DNA of 64,000 nt from Trichloromonas sp034006665 (GTDB lineage Bacteria > Desulfobacterota > Desulfuromonadia > Desulfuromonadales > Trichloromonadaceae): assembly GCF_034006665.1 (NCBI RefSeq), contig NZ_JAVESI010000003.1:93235-157234 (forward strand). Reading direction: 5' to 3'. The translations under genes were made by a program, and so were the position numbers. The notes below the pieces were generated by a model that made no database searches, was not told the origin of the DNA, and saw only the letters and a list, made by a program, of their open reading frames with translations. This document shows, piece after piece, positions 50,353 to 58,822 of this stretch (positions within the stretch are counted from its first letter, which is position 1; the number at the start of each line of letters is the position of its first letter).

Positions 50353-52776
50353 ATGATGATGATCCAGAAAACATTAGCACCCGAAGCCCTGTCCTGGCAA
50401 TGCGATCCGGCCCAGTTCGAATTCGCCTCGACCGCCGATCTCTCCCCCCTCGAAGGGACCATCGGCCAGGATCGGGCGGTAACCGCCATCGAGTTCGGTC
50501 TGGGGATTCGCGACGGCGGGTTCAACCTCTTTGTACTCGGCGAGCCGGGTTCCGGCCGCTCTTCCACCATCCGCAAACTTCTCAATCGTCGCGCCGCCGG
50601 CGAGAATGTCCCGGACGACTGGTGCTATCTCAACGATTTCAAGGAGACCGGCCGCGCCGTCTGTCTGCGCTTGCCTCCCGGCAAGGGCAAGGAGTTGCAG
50701 AAGGAGATGGAGGCGTTGGTCATCCGCCTGGCCGAGGAGATCCCCAAGGTCTTCGAAAGCAAGGAGTACGAGCAACAGAAGGGGCAGATCGCCGCCGCCT
50801 ATCAGGAAAAAAATCGGCAGCTTTTTGAGCGTCTGGAGGCCGAGGCCAACCGCAATCGCTTCGTTCTGCAGCGTTCAGTCAGCGGCCTGGTGCTGGTGCC
50901 GACCAAGGGGGGGCAGCCCCTGTCGCAGCAGGAATTCGAGGAACTTTCCGACGAAGAACGGGAGATGCTCGACCGCAACGGCAGTGAACTGCAGGAACGT
51001 CTGACGGAAGTCATGCGCCAGGTGCGCGACCAAGAAAAGGAGATGCGTGCGGAGACGACCAAGATGGAGAAGGAGTTGCTGCTCTACGCGATCGGCCATC
51101 TCTTCGAGGATCTGGAGGCGCGCTACGGCGAGCATACCCAGGTGCTGGAGCATTTCGCCGACTGCAAGAAAGACCTGCTCGACCGGATCGACGAGTTCCG
51201 TCCATCGGAAGGGCCGACCCTGGCCATCCCCGGCCTCAAGCAACTCAGCCAGGAGCCGTCTTTTGACCGCTACCGGGTCAATCTCTTTATCGACAACAGC
51301 GAACTGACTGGGGCGCCGGTCATCTACGAGGCCAATCCCACCTACTTCAACGTCTTCGGCCGCATCGAACACGTCATCCAGATGGGAAACGCCATCACCA
51401 ACTTTACGATGATCAAGCCCGGGGCGCTGCATCGGGCCAACGGCGGCTATCTGATTCTTGACTGCCGCGAGGTGCTGATCAACCTCTTCACCTACGAGGC
51501 CTTGAAGCGCAGCATCCGCAAGCGGGAGATTCGCATCGAGGACATGGCCGAGCAGTTCCGGCTCATCGCCACCGTTTCCCTTAAGCCGAAACCGGTCCCC
51601 CTCGACTGCAAGATCATCCTCATCGGCGTTCCTCAACTCTATTATCTTCTCTATCACTACGACCAGGATTTCCGTAAGTATTTTAAGGTCAAGGCTGATT
51701 TTGACCGGATGATGAAGAATACCTGGGAGAACGTTCAGCAGTACGCTCTCTTTGTCGGCTCCAAGTGCCGGGAGGAGAATCTGCGTCACTTCGAGCCCGA
51801 CGGCGTCGCCCGGCTGGTGGAATATTCGGCGCGTCTGATCGAGGATCAGGGGCGGCTTTCTTCCCGTTTTCTCGACATTGCCGATCTGATCCGCGAGGCG
51901 TCTCATTATGCCGAACGTCACGGGCGCGAACGGGTCGGTGCCGAACAGGTGAATCTCGCCATCGAGGCGCGCATCTATCGTTCCAACAAGGTCGAGGAGC
52001 GGATTCAGGAGTTTATTGAGGACGGCACTCTGCTGGTCGATACCCAAGGCGCGGTGGTCGGTCAGGTAAACGGCCTCTCCGTCTACATGCTTGGGGATTA
52101 TGCGTTCGGCAAACCCTCAAGGGTAACGGTACGCACCTTTCTGGGCAAGGGGGGGATGATCAACATCGAGCGGGAGGTGAAACTTTCCGGGCCGAGCCAT
52201 GACAAGGGGGTACTGATCCTCAGCGGTTTCTTCGGCGAACGCTTTGCTCAAGACAAACCCCTGGCAGTGGCCGCCTCCATCTGCTTCGAGCAGTCCTACA
52301 GTGGGGTGGACGGCGACAGCGCTTCCTCCACCGAACTCTACGGATTGCTCTCCTCGCTCTCCGGACTGCCGATCCGTCAGGGGGTCGCCGTGACCGGTTC
52401 CGTCAACCAACGCGGCCAGATTCAACCCATCGGCGGGGTCAACGAGAAGATTGAGGGTTTCTATGCGGTGTGCAAGGCTTTCGGCCTCAATGGCGAACAG
52501 GGGGTGATGATTCCCGTGCAGAACGTGAAAAACCTCATGCTCAAGCCCGAGGTGGTTGAGGCCGTGCGCGCGGGACGTTTTCACATCTGGGCGGTAACCA
52601 CCATTGACGAGGGGATCGAGATCCTCACTGGGGTGCCTGCCGGCGAGCGCCAGGCGGATGGGACCTGGCCGGAAGGTTCGGTGAATGCCCGGGTCGATCA
52701 GCGCCTGCGGCAAATGGCCGAAGCCCTGCGCAAATTCGGAGCGGGCAAAAATGAAGAGAAGCCGGGCGATTCGTAA
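50353..52776 (+). CDS. Lon-like ATP-dependent protease (COG1067/AAA_32 type)
   Basis: An 807-residue protease with an N-terminal P-loop region, a long coiled-coil insert (about 120-280), an AAA-like lid and a C-terminal Lon (S16) protease domain. The catalytic dyad is visible as Ser in DGDSASSTEL (about 655) and Lys in GGVNEKIEGF (about 698). The Walker A reads GEPGSGRSS, with Arg where Lys is usual; to my recollection this is frequent in the family, so ATP hydrolysis may be altered. Three tandem ATG codons begin the gene; the third (50359) has the best spacing to AGAGGGG. The substrate is unknown. A terminator hairpin overlaps the stop. Confidence 0.88.
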   Translation: MMMIQKTLAPEALSWQCDPAQFEFASTADLSPLEGTIGQDRAVTAIEFGLGIRDGGFNLFVLGEPGSGRSSTIRKLLNRRAAGENVPDDWCYLNDFKETGRAVCLRLPPGKGKELQKEMEALVIRLAEEIPKVFESKEYEQQKGQIAAAYQEKNRQLFERLEAEANRNRFVLQRSVSGLVLVPTKGGQPLSQQEFEELSDEEREMLDRNGSELQERLTEVMRQVRDQEKEMRAETTKMEKELLLYAIGHLFEDLEARYGEHTQVLEHFADCKKDLLDRIDEFRPSEGPTLAIPGLKQLSQEPSFDRYRVNLFIDNSELTGAPVIYEANPTYFNVFGRIEHVIQMGNAITNFTMIKPGALHRANGGYLILDCREVLINLFTYEALKRSIRKREIRIEDMAEQFRLIATVSLKPKPVPLDCKIILIGVPQLYYLLYHYDQDFRKYFKVKADFDRMMKNTWENVQQYALFVGSKCREENLRHFEPDGVARLVEYSARLIEDQGRLSSRFLDIADLIREASHYAERHGRERVGAEQVNLAIEARIYRSNKVEERIQEFIEDGTLLVDTQGAVVGQVNGLSVYMLGDYAFGKPSRVTVRTFLGKGGMINIEREVKLSGPSHDKGVLILSGFFGERFAQDKPLAVAASICFEQSYSGVDGDSASSTELYGLLSSLSGLPIRQGVAVTGSVNQRGQIQPIGGVNEKIEGFYAVCKAFGLNGEQGVMIPVQNVKNLMLKPEVVEAVRAGRFHIWAVTTIDEGIEILTGVPAGERQADGTWPEGSVNARVDQRLRQMAEALRKFGAGKNEEKPGDS

Positions 52777-52789
52777 ATCGCCCGGCTTC
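52758..52789. terminator. Bidirectional terminator overlapping the protease stop
   Basis: A perfect 14-bp stem (GAAGCCGGGCGATT / AATCGCCCGGCTTC) with loop CGTA; the TAA stop spans the loop. It separates two convergent genes. Confidence 0.85.
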
Positions 52790-52856
52790 ATAAAAATCGG
52801 GCAGAAACAGGGAGAAAGAACCACCCGCCGGGCAGCCTTTACTCAGCACTTCTGCA

Positions 52857-53543
52857 TTACCAGAACCGCCAGTTCCCGGTCTGCAGAACATAGATCCCCA
52901 GAGCGAGGTTGGCCACGGCGTGGGCGAGGATGCACTGGGCGATGCTGCCCGTGCGGTATAAAAGAAGATTGAAAAAGGCGCCGGCCATCATCCCGGCCAG
53001 ATAGTGGTTATGCTCCAAGCCGAAGAGGACAGTCGTCGCCAGGAAGGAAAACCAGGTGAAACGACCAATCGCGACCTTGATGAAGTCCGGTTCGATGAGG
53101 TAGCGCAAGAGGAAGGAGCGCCAGAAAAGCTCTTCCATCACCGGCACGACCAGCACTGCCCCCGCCAGGCGGGCGGCGATCATCGTTGAGCGGGCCGTGC
53201 CTTCGGGAATCCGTCCGGGATCGAAACCCTGGGGCTCGCCAAGGGTAGCAAAGCCCCAGTCCATGTGGATCCAGAGGATAAAGATCAACATCCCCGCGAG
53301 CAAGCTCAGGGTCGTATGACGCCAGTCTGCCAGATCCGCCGCACGGATTTCCTTATAGCGGCGGCACAATAGGACCAAGCAGAGTCCCACCAGGGCGGCT
53401 TTGGCGGGATAAAGATAGAGCCATTCCCCTTCATTCCCGGGCAGCATTTCACGCTGCGCCAGAAAACGCAGGCCCTCCTCCACGCCGATGAAGCCCATGA
53501 ACAGGGCGAACGGCAGAATCCGAATCCAACCTTCCGAACGCAT
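52857..53543 (-). CDS. CAAX-protease-related (CPBP) membrane protein, PEP-CTERM-associated type
   Basis: A polytopic membrane protein of 228 residues with about six to seven hydrophobic segments. The CPBP/Abi glutamic protease motifs are present: EELFWRSFLL (EExxxR), FGLEHNHYLAGM (FxxxH-like) and ILAHAVANLAL. Features such as the GVEEGLRFL start and LADWRH resemble TIGR03008, the CAAX-protease relative found in genomes with the exosortase/PEP-CTERM system; this match is from memory. AAGGAG eight bases upstream supports the ATG. It is divergent from the GAF/HD regulator and near the PEP-CTERM cluster, where it may process or mature a membrane substrate. Confidence 0.8.
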   Translation of the reverse strand: MRSEGWIRILPFALFMGFIGVEEGLRFLAQREMLPGNEGEWLYLYPAKAALVGLCLVLLCRRYKEIRAADLADWRHTTLSLLAGMLIFILWIHMDWGFATLGEPQGFDPGRIPEGTARSTMIAARLAGAVLVVPVMEELFWRSFLLRYLIEPDFIKVAIGRFTWFSFLATTVLFGLEHNHYLAGMMAGAFFNLLLYRTGSIAQCILAHAVANLALGIYVLQTGNWRFW

Positions 53544-53737
53544 GTCTCTATCTCCTTTTTCACCCGGTTGTCATCATACGTTCTTTATACGTCAACAGGA
53601 TGGATTTGTCGAAAACGTCCAAGGTTTTCCTTGGGGTTGTGACGCATTTCGACAGGTGTGTCGGAATTCTTTACAGCTAGTGCTGCCACTGGATTTTGCT
53701 CAGAATCCAAGTGGCTGTAATATATATGAATTTTATA

Positions 53738-53753
53738 TGGCACGGGAATTGAA
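53738..53753 (+). promoter_or_regulatory. Possible sigma-54 promoter upstream of the GAF/HD gene
   Basis: TGGCACGGGAATTGAA matches the -24/-12 pattern with a perfect TGGCACG half, but the -12 GC reads GA. It lies about 65 bases before the start codon. Confidence 0.45.
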
Positions 53754-53816
53754 AATCGTTAATATTTCAGGGGTTCGACGTCGCGTTGCCATCTTGGGAG
53801 GGGTTTGAGGTTTTCC

Positions 53817-56060
53817 ATGGGCGAACGGAAGTGCCGTGAAAAACTGGCTCTTGTTGGGCGTGTGGCCGAAGCCGTCGGAGCCGGCGACGAATCGGCGACG
53901 GTAACGCGCCTGCTTGTCGAGCTGACCGCGGATTTTCTGGAAGCGCCACGGGGATCCCTGATGCTTCTGGACGACCACCAGGAGCTTTTCATCGTCGCTT
54001 CGGTGGGGCTCGACCGGGAAAGCGCCCGCGCCTGGCGTGGGCGTATCGCCCAAGGGGTGGCGGGAAGGGTCGCCGCGCAGAGTACGTCTTTGCTCTGTGC
54101 CGATGTTCTTGCCGACAAGCGTTTTTCCGAAGGGTGCCGCGAGCCGCTTTCCGTTCGTTCCTTCATTTCTGCGCCGATCATCGGCAAAAACCGCGTTCTG
54201 GGGGTGCTGAACTTTTATGATCGGTTGACGCCCCCCTTCGATTCCGACGATCTCGACCTGGTGGGAGCCATTGCCTCTCTGGCTGCGCTGGCTATGGAAA
54301 AGCTGATCTTGGCGCGGAACTTTCAGGAGCGCGCCGCCGATATCGAAGAGGCGAACCGTCGCCTGAGCGCCCAGGATCTGGCCAAGACCGAGTTTCTCAC
54401 CCGTCTTTCCCATGAATTGCGTACGCCCTTGAACGCGATCCAAGGGAGCCTTCATCTGCTCCGTGACGAGCGTGTCGATGATGTGGCCCGTCGCGAAGAG
54501 TTTCTCGATATTGTCGCTACGGAGACGGAGCGGTTGCTCGGCATGGTCAACCGGCAGCTTGACTTTTTGCGGATTGAAGATGAGAGCCGCATGCTGCGCA
54601 AGACCTTTCTGTCTCTCGACGGCATTCTGCGCGAAGCGCTGCGGGTGACTCCCGAGCAGAAGGCCGCCCGCTACCGGCAGTTGGCGGTCGAACTCGATAT
54701 CCCGCGCAATCTCGAAGAGGTCGTGGGCGACAAGATTCTCGTGGGCCAGATGTTTGTGCATCTGCTCGACGGCCTGTCCGCTTACCTCTCCCCGTCCGCG
54801 CGGCTGCGCATTTCCGTTCGCGAACAGGAGGCGGTCGCCGTTCTGTTGCAGGCTTCAGAGGAGGTTCCCGAATCGGTTCAGGACGGCTTGCTGGCCGTGA
54901 AGAACATCTACCGCTCCGATCGTCCCGAGGAATCGGTCAAGTTTTACTTGGCCATGAAGGTGGCCGAGAACCACGGCTGGCGTCTCGGTATCGGCAACAG
55001 CGAGGAGGGTTTCCGGATCAGCCTGCATATCCCCCGCGCCCAGGCCATACGGCGCGATACGGCCTTGGCTATGGTCATGGACCGGGCCCTCGGTTTCGTC
55101 GCGGAAGTCCTTGGCGTCGATACCTGCTCGCTCATGCTCAGTGATGAGCTGACCGGCGAGCTGACCATTCGCAGCGCCCTCGGTCTTGACGACTGGATCG
55201 TGCGGCAAACCCGCATCCGCCCAGGTGATCGCATCGCTGGCTGGGTGGCGCAGGAGGGGCGTCCGGTGCTGGTCAAGGACATCGAGACCGATTCCCGTTT
55301 CGCCCGCAAGAACCTGCAAGGGCAATACCGCTCCCATTCCCTGCTTTCCCTCCCCCTGCTTCATCAAGGGCAAGCGGTCGGCGTGCTCAACCTGAACAAC
55401 AAGAAGAACGGTGAACCCTTTTCCGAGCAGGATCTCGCTCTGGCCGCGCCGATCTGCGAGCGGCTTACACAACTGCTTGAAAAAACCGCCTACAGTTGCG
55501 ATCATGAGGGGCAGCTGCGGGATCTGGTCGCCGGTCTTGATGCCCTGCTCACTGCCGAACAGCGTTATCGAAAAAAAAATTCCCGTTACGCGGATTTGCT
55601 GGTCAGGGTTCTGGAACAAATCGGGGCCTCCCCTCGGGAGAAGACTTTGGCTCCGTATGTCGCCCTGGTTTACGATCTCGGGCTGATCAGCCAGGACGAA
55701 CGCCTAGTAACGCGCAAGCGTCCCCTGACTCCGGTCGAAGCTTTGGTGGTGCGCAATCATCCCCAAGCCACGCTGGATATCCTTGAATCCATCGAATTTT
55801 CCCAGGTGGTTGCCAAGGCGGTCCTCCATCACCATGAGCGCTACGACGGTCGGGGTTACCCCGACGGACTCGCCGGAGACGAAATCCCGCTCATGGCGCG
55901 CGCCTTGGCGGTGGTCGACGCCTACTGCGCCATGACCGAGGACCGGCCTTATCGCGCCGCGCTCGGTTCGGTAGAGGCGCTACGCGAGCTGGAGGCGGGA
56001 GCGGGTTCCCTGTACGATCCCCGGGTGGTGGAAGCTCTAGAGGCGGCTCTGGTGGATTAA
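53817..56060 (+). CDS. GAF - kinase-like - GAF - HD domain signalling protein with degenerate active sites
   Basis: A 747-residue soluble regulator. The order is GAF (about 10-165), a HisKA-like helix pair with intact SHELRTPLNAIQ (His about 198), an ATPase-like region lacking a recognisable N box or DxGxG, a second GAF (about 410-570, LMLSDELTGELTIRSALGLDD), a short coiled coil, and an HD-GYP-like C-terminus (HHERYDGRGYPDGL). The usual HD pair of that domain reads YDLGLI instead of HDIGKI, so one metal ligand is missing. Neither kinase nor c-di-GMP phosphodiesterase activity is therefore assured. GAGG precedes ATG 53817. Its place at the head of the PEP-CTERM region suggests it regulates that region. 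Confidence 0.82.
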   Translation: MGERKCREKLALVGRVAEAVGAGDESATVTRLLVELTADFLEAPRGSLMLLDDHQELFIVASVGLDRESARAWRGRIAQGVAGRVAAQSTSLLCADVLADKRFSEGCREPLSVRSFISAPIIGKNRVLGVLNFYDRLTPPFDSDDLDLVGAIASLAALAMEKLILARNFQERAADIEEANRRLSAQDLAKTEFLTRLSHELRTPLNAIQGSLHLLRDERVDDVARREEFLDIVATETERLLGMVNRQLDFLRIEDESRMLRKTFLSLDGILREALRVTPEQKAARYRQLAVELDIPRNLEEVVGDKILVGQMFVHLLDGLSAYLSPSARLRISVREQEAVAVLLQASEEVPESVQDGLLAVKNIYRSDRPEESVKFYLAMKVAENHGWRLGIGNSEEGFRISLHIPRAQAIRRDTALAMVMDRALGFVAEVLGVDTCSLMLSDELTGELTIRSALGLDDWIVRQTRIRPGDRIAGWVAQEGRPVLVKDIETDSRFARKNLQGQYRSHSLLSLPLLHQGQAVGVLNLNNKKNGEPFSEQDLALAAPICERLTQLLEKTAYSCDHEGQLRDLVAGLDALLTAEQRYRKKNSRYADLLVRVLEQIGASPREKTLAPYVALVYDLGLISQDERLVTRKRPLTPVEALVVRNHPQATLDILESIEFSQVVAKAVLHHHERYDGRGYPDGLAGDEIPLMARALAVVDAYCAMTEDRPYRAALGSVEALRELEAGAGSLYDPRVVEALEAALVD

Positions 56061-56225
56061 CCACCCTGTCGTTGCTTTTTGGCGACAAGCTAAGTTGTTG
56101 ACTTTACGTAAAATCATGGGTTTTGTCGGGACTTTTGTCGGTTATGGCCGACGGTTTTCCCGGCTTCTGATGCACAGCGGCGCGAAGTTTTTTACAATTT
56201 GTTGTAATGGTTCGATTTATTTAGT

Positions 56226-56241
56226 TGGAGCGGGATTTGCA
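56226..56241 (+). promoter_or_regulatory. Sigma-54 promoter for the exosortase-associated acyltransferase
   Basis: TGGAGCGGGATTTGCA fits the TGG-N10-TGCA sigma-54 pattern with both the -24 GG and -12 GC in register. It lies about 97 bases before the acyltransferase start. Confidence 0.65.
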
Positions 56242-56337
56242 GGTGTGTAAGATTCAGCCATCACCGGTTTTTCGCTGTTATGAACCGCCAACGGGAGGGG
56301 GTGCTCTTGACACTCAACCGCGACCGAAGGAAAGCCT

Positions 56338-56976
56338 TTGAGCCTCTTTGATTTCCAAAAAATTGAACAAGACGACCCGTTGTTTCACGATGTACTTGCC
56401 CTGCGCTACAAGGTTTATTGCGAAGAGCGCGGATTTGAAAACCCCGAGGACCACCCCGACGGACTGGAGCGGGACGAATACGACGACTCTGCCGTCCATT
56501 TCGCCGCCTTGTTGAAAAACACCTGCAAGGTGGTGGGAACGGTCCGGCTCATTCTCCATTCTGAACGCAGCTTTCCAATCGAAAGGGCCTTTTCTTTCGA
56601 AAAGGATCTTTCCCACCTGCAGCCGTGCCAGTTGGGTGAGGTTTCCCGCTTGGCACTTTCCAAATGCTATTGCCGTGAATTGCAGCAGGCGCGCCTGCGC
56701 TCCGACTCGGAGGCGGGCGAGGTGGTCAACGGACTCTTGCGCTGTCTGGCCGAGGAAAGCCTGGAGCGGGGGATTTCCCATCTCTACGCGGTTATGGCGC
56801 GGGGGTTGCCGATTCTGCTGGCCCGGCGCAAGGTGCTTTTTTCCCAGATCGGTCCGGAGCGGGAGTATCACGGCCTGCGCGCTCCCTACTTGGGCGCGGT
56901 GCGGGATATCGTCAACCGCAATCCGGTGATCTTCTATACCTGCCGGCCTGAAACGCCGCTGGAGGCCGTGGCCTGA
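56338..56976 (+). CDS. PEP-CTERM/exosortase system-associated acyltransferase
   Basis: A 212-residue GNAT-fold protein of the autoinducer-synthase/FeeM type (TIGR03694 as I recall it). Features include LRYKVYCEERGFE near the N-terminus, AALLKNTCKVVGTVRLI, EVSRLALSK (the E-S/R motif of these synthases) and a C-terminal GxxYHGLRAPYLG. Related FeeM enzymes take an acyl group from acyl carrier protein onto an amino acid. The start is TTG with AAGGA six to seven bases upstream; no better codon is in frame. It sits alone behind a sigma-54-type promoter and converges with the ThiF gene. Confidence 0.88.
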   Translation: MSLFDFQKIEQDDPLFHDVLALRYKVYCEERGFENPEDHPDGLERDEYDDSAVHFAALLKNTCKVVGTVRLILHSERSFPIERAFSFEKDLSHLQPCQLGEVSRLALSKCYCRELQQARLRSDSEAGEVVNGLLRCLAEESLERGISHLYAVMARGLPILLARRKVLFSQIGPEREYHGLRAPYLGAVRDIVNRNPVIFYTCRPETPLEAVA

Positions 56977-56980
56977 CGAC

Positions 56981-57844
56981 TCATGACGAGGTCTGGCGCA
57001 TGGCCTTGAGGACGAAGTGCCGAACAAGGCGCTGCAGCGGATTTTTACCGCCCCCCCAGACGTACCCTTGGTGCATCTTTCCCCGCAGCATATCGATCTG
57101 AAGATAATGGGGAACCGGTTTGCTGGTCCCCTTTCCGGTCAGGATTTTCACCACCTCCGTCGCCACCAGCGACGCGGCCAGAGTGCAGGCCGGCGCCACC
57201 GCCGGTCCCTTGCGCTCCTTCACATTCACCTTCCGCCTGTCCAGATAACGCAGATGATAGGGGCGGGGGGCCAGCCCCGCGGCAAAAGCCGCCAGCTTTT
57301 CCAGTTCATCCATTTGATCGTTGATGCCGAAGTAGTCGTCGAAACTCATTCCCTGCGGCGCGAAGACCTGCAAGGTCGCGCCGAATCCCAAAGGGGCGGC
57401 GGTCAGGGCATAGATGTTCTTGCTGCGAGCCTGGTGGAAAACCAGGCGGCGGATGTCGATTTCAAAAAATTCGATGCCGTCGATAAAGACCTCGACCCCC
57501 TCCAGAAAGGCGTCGACGTTGTCGGCCGAGACCCCTTGGGGGAAGAGGGTGACCTCTACCTGGGGGTTGATGTCGCGGATCATCTCGGCAAGCACTTCGG
57601 CCTTGTGGCGACCGAAGGTGCTGTGAAAAGCGCCGAACTGGCGACTGATGTTGACCGGCTCGAAAACGTCGAGATCGGCAATGTTAAATTTCCCGACACC
57701 GAGACGGGCGAGGGTCAGCAGGTGAACGCCGCCGACCCCGCCGGCTCCGGCCACCGCGACCTTCGCATTAAGCAGGCGGGCCTGTTCCTCTTCGGTCAGC
57801 AGACCGATGTTGCGGGAAAATTCGTTATCGATCAGATTTTTCAT
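56981..57844 (-). CDS. ThiF/HesA/MoeB-family adenylyltransferase
   Basis: An E1-like enzyme of 287 residues that would adenylate the C-terminus of a ubiquitin-like or sulfur-carrier protein, or of a peptide. The nucleotide loop is AGAGGVGGVH, followed by DLDVFEPVNISRQ and the arginine/lysine helix FGRHKAEVLAEMIRDINP, all ThiF hallmarks. The CxxC zinc knuckles of MoeB are absent. The only conserved-looking Cys near the usual catalytic region is in APACTLA, so thioester chemistry is uncertain. No sulfur-carrier gene is nearby. ATG 57844 is chosen by domain start; its ribosome-binding site is weak. Its partner may be the convergent acyltransferase. Confidence 0.85.
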   Translation of the reverse strand: MKNLIDNEFSRNIGLLTEEEQARLLNAKVAVAGAGGVGGVHLLTLARLGVGKFNIADLDVFEPVNISRQFGAFHSTFGRHKAEVLAEMIRDINPQVEVTLFPQGVSADNVDAFLEGVEVFIDGIEFFEIDIRRLVFHQARSKNIYALTAAPLGFGATLQVFAPQGMSFDDYFGINDQMDELEKLAAFAAGLAPRPYHLRYLDRRKVNVKERKGPAVAPACTLAASLVATEVVKILTGKGTSKPVPHYLQIDMLRGKMHQGYVWGGGKNPLQRLVRHFVLKAMRQTSS

Positions 57845-57925
57845 GTTTTGCCCCGTCTGTAGGGTTGTCTTCTTCCTCAATAAAAAGACCTTACCAACAA
57901 AAGCTGCTTTTGCCAGGTGTAATTT

Positions 57926-57955
57926 TGATTGGCGAGCAGCAAAAATGCTATAGTT
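57926..57955 (+). promoter_or_regulatory. Candidate sigma-70 promoter for the LolA-like/barrel/MMPL operon
   Basis: TTGATT (57926-57931) and TATAGT (57950-57955) separated by 18 bases, about 58 bases before the first gene. Confidence 0.5.
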
Positions 57956-58012
57956 TTCCCTGTTGAAGCGGTTGCCACTGACAGGGCTTAGCAAGCCGGA
58001 AAGGATTGGATT

Positions 58013-58816
58013 TTGTACATGAAGACACGATTGAAGTATTTTTTGGTGATTTTGTCGACTGTTTTTTTCTTCTTGATGCTCATCGCCTCCGCAATGGGAT
58101 CCAACGATTTCGGCATCGATGGCCGTGAGTTGGCGTTAAAGGTTCGTGACCGTGAGAATGGAGATGACTTTACGGCTCAGGGAACGATGGAGCTGATCGA
58201 TAAAAACAGTAATCGGCGTGAACGTACTTTTGTTCTCTATCGAAAAGATCAGGGCGACCTGTCCAAGCAGGTTTTACGTTTTTTATCGCCTGCCGACATC
58301 GCTGGAACCGCTTTTTTGTCTACGGAACTGAATACAAAGGAAACAGAACAATTGCTGTTCCTTCCCTCACTAAAACGAACCCGTCGCATTGTTTCATCGC
58401 AAAAAGCGACCAGTTTTGTGAATACGGATTTTACTTATGAAGATATGGAACGTCGCGATGTCGATCTTTGGGAACACAAGATCCTTGCCGTTGAGAAAAT
58501 CGGCCAGGCCGAATGCTTTGTTCTTGAAAGTGTTCCCAAAGAAAAGACCAATACGGAATATTCCTTGATAAAATCTTGGGTCATAAAAGATATCAATGTT
58601 CCGATAAAGGTGGACTATTACGATAAAAAGAAGCGTTTGTTCAAGGAGTATCGAGTGACGAACCTGAAGAATATTCAAGGAGTTTGGACCGAAATGCAAG
58701 TCAGCATGGCCGATTTGCTCAGCGGGCATCGTACCCTGATGAGTAATGGGGACGTTGCTTACAACTCAGGCCTGAATGATGACTTGTTTACCGAACGCAG
58801 CTTGGAAAGATGGTAG
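58013..58816 (+). CDS. LolA-like outer-membrane lipoprotein-sorting protein
   Basis: A secreted protein of 267 residues with a signal peptide (YFLVILSTVFFFLMLIASAMG). A LolA/LolB-like beta half-barrel body follows (DFTAQGTMELIDKNSNRRER, LRFLSPADIAGTAFLS, EQLLFLPSLKRTRR, FTYEDMERRD). This group is typically encoded with MMPL transporters and DUF1302-type barrels and should carry lipids or lipoproteins across the periplasm. AAGGA is seven bases before TTG 58013 but 13 before ATG 58019, so TTG is likelier. The next gene starts six bases after the stop. Confidence 0.85.
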   Translation: MYMKTRLKYFLVILSTVFFFLMLIASAMGSNDFGIDGRELALKVRDRENGDDFTAQGTMELIDKNSNRRERTFVLYRKDQGDLSKQVLRFLSPADIAGTAFLSTELNTKETEQLLFLPSLKRTRRIVSSQKATSFVNTDFTYEDMERRDVDLWEHKILAVEKIGQAECFVLESVPKEKTNTEYSLIKSWVIKDINVPIKVDYYDKKKRLFKEYRVTNLKNIQGVWTEMQVSMADLLSGHRTLMSNGDVAYNSGLNDDLFTERSLERW

Positions 58817-58822
58817 GGGCCT

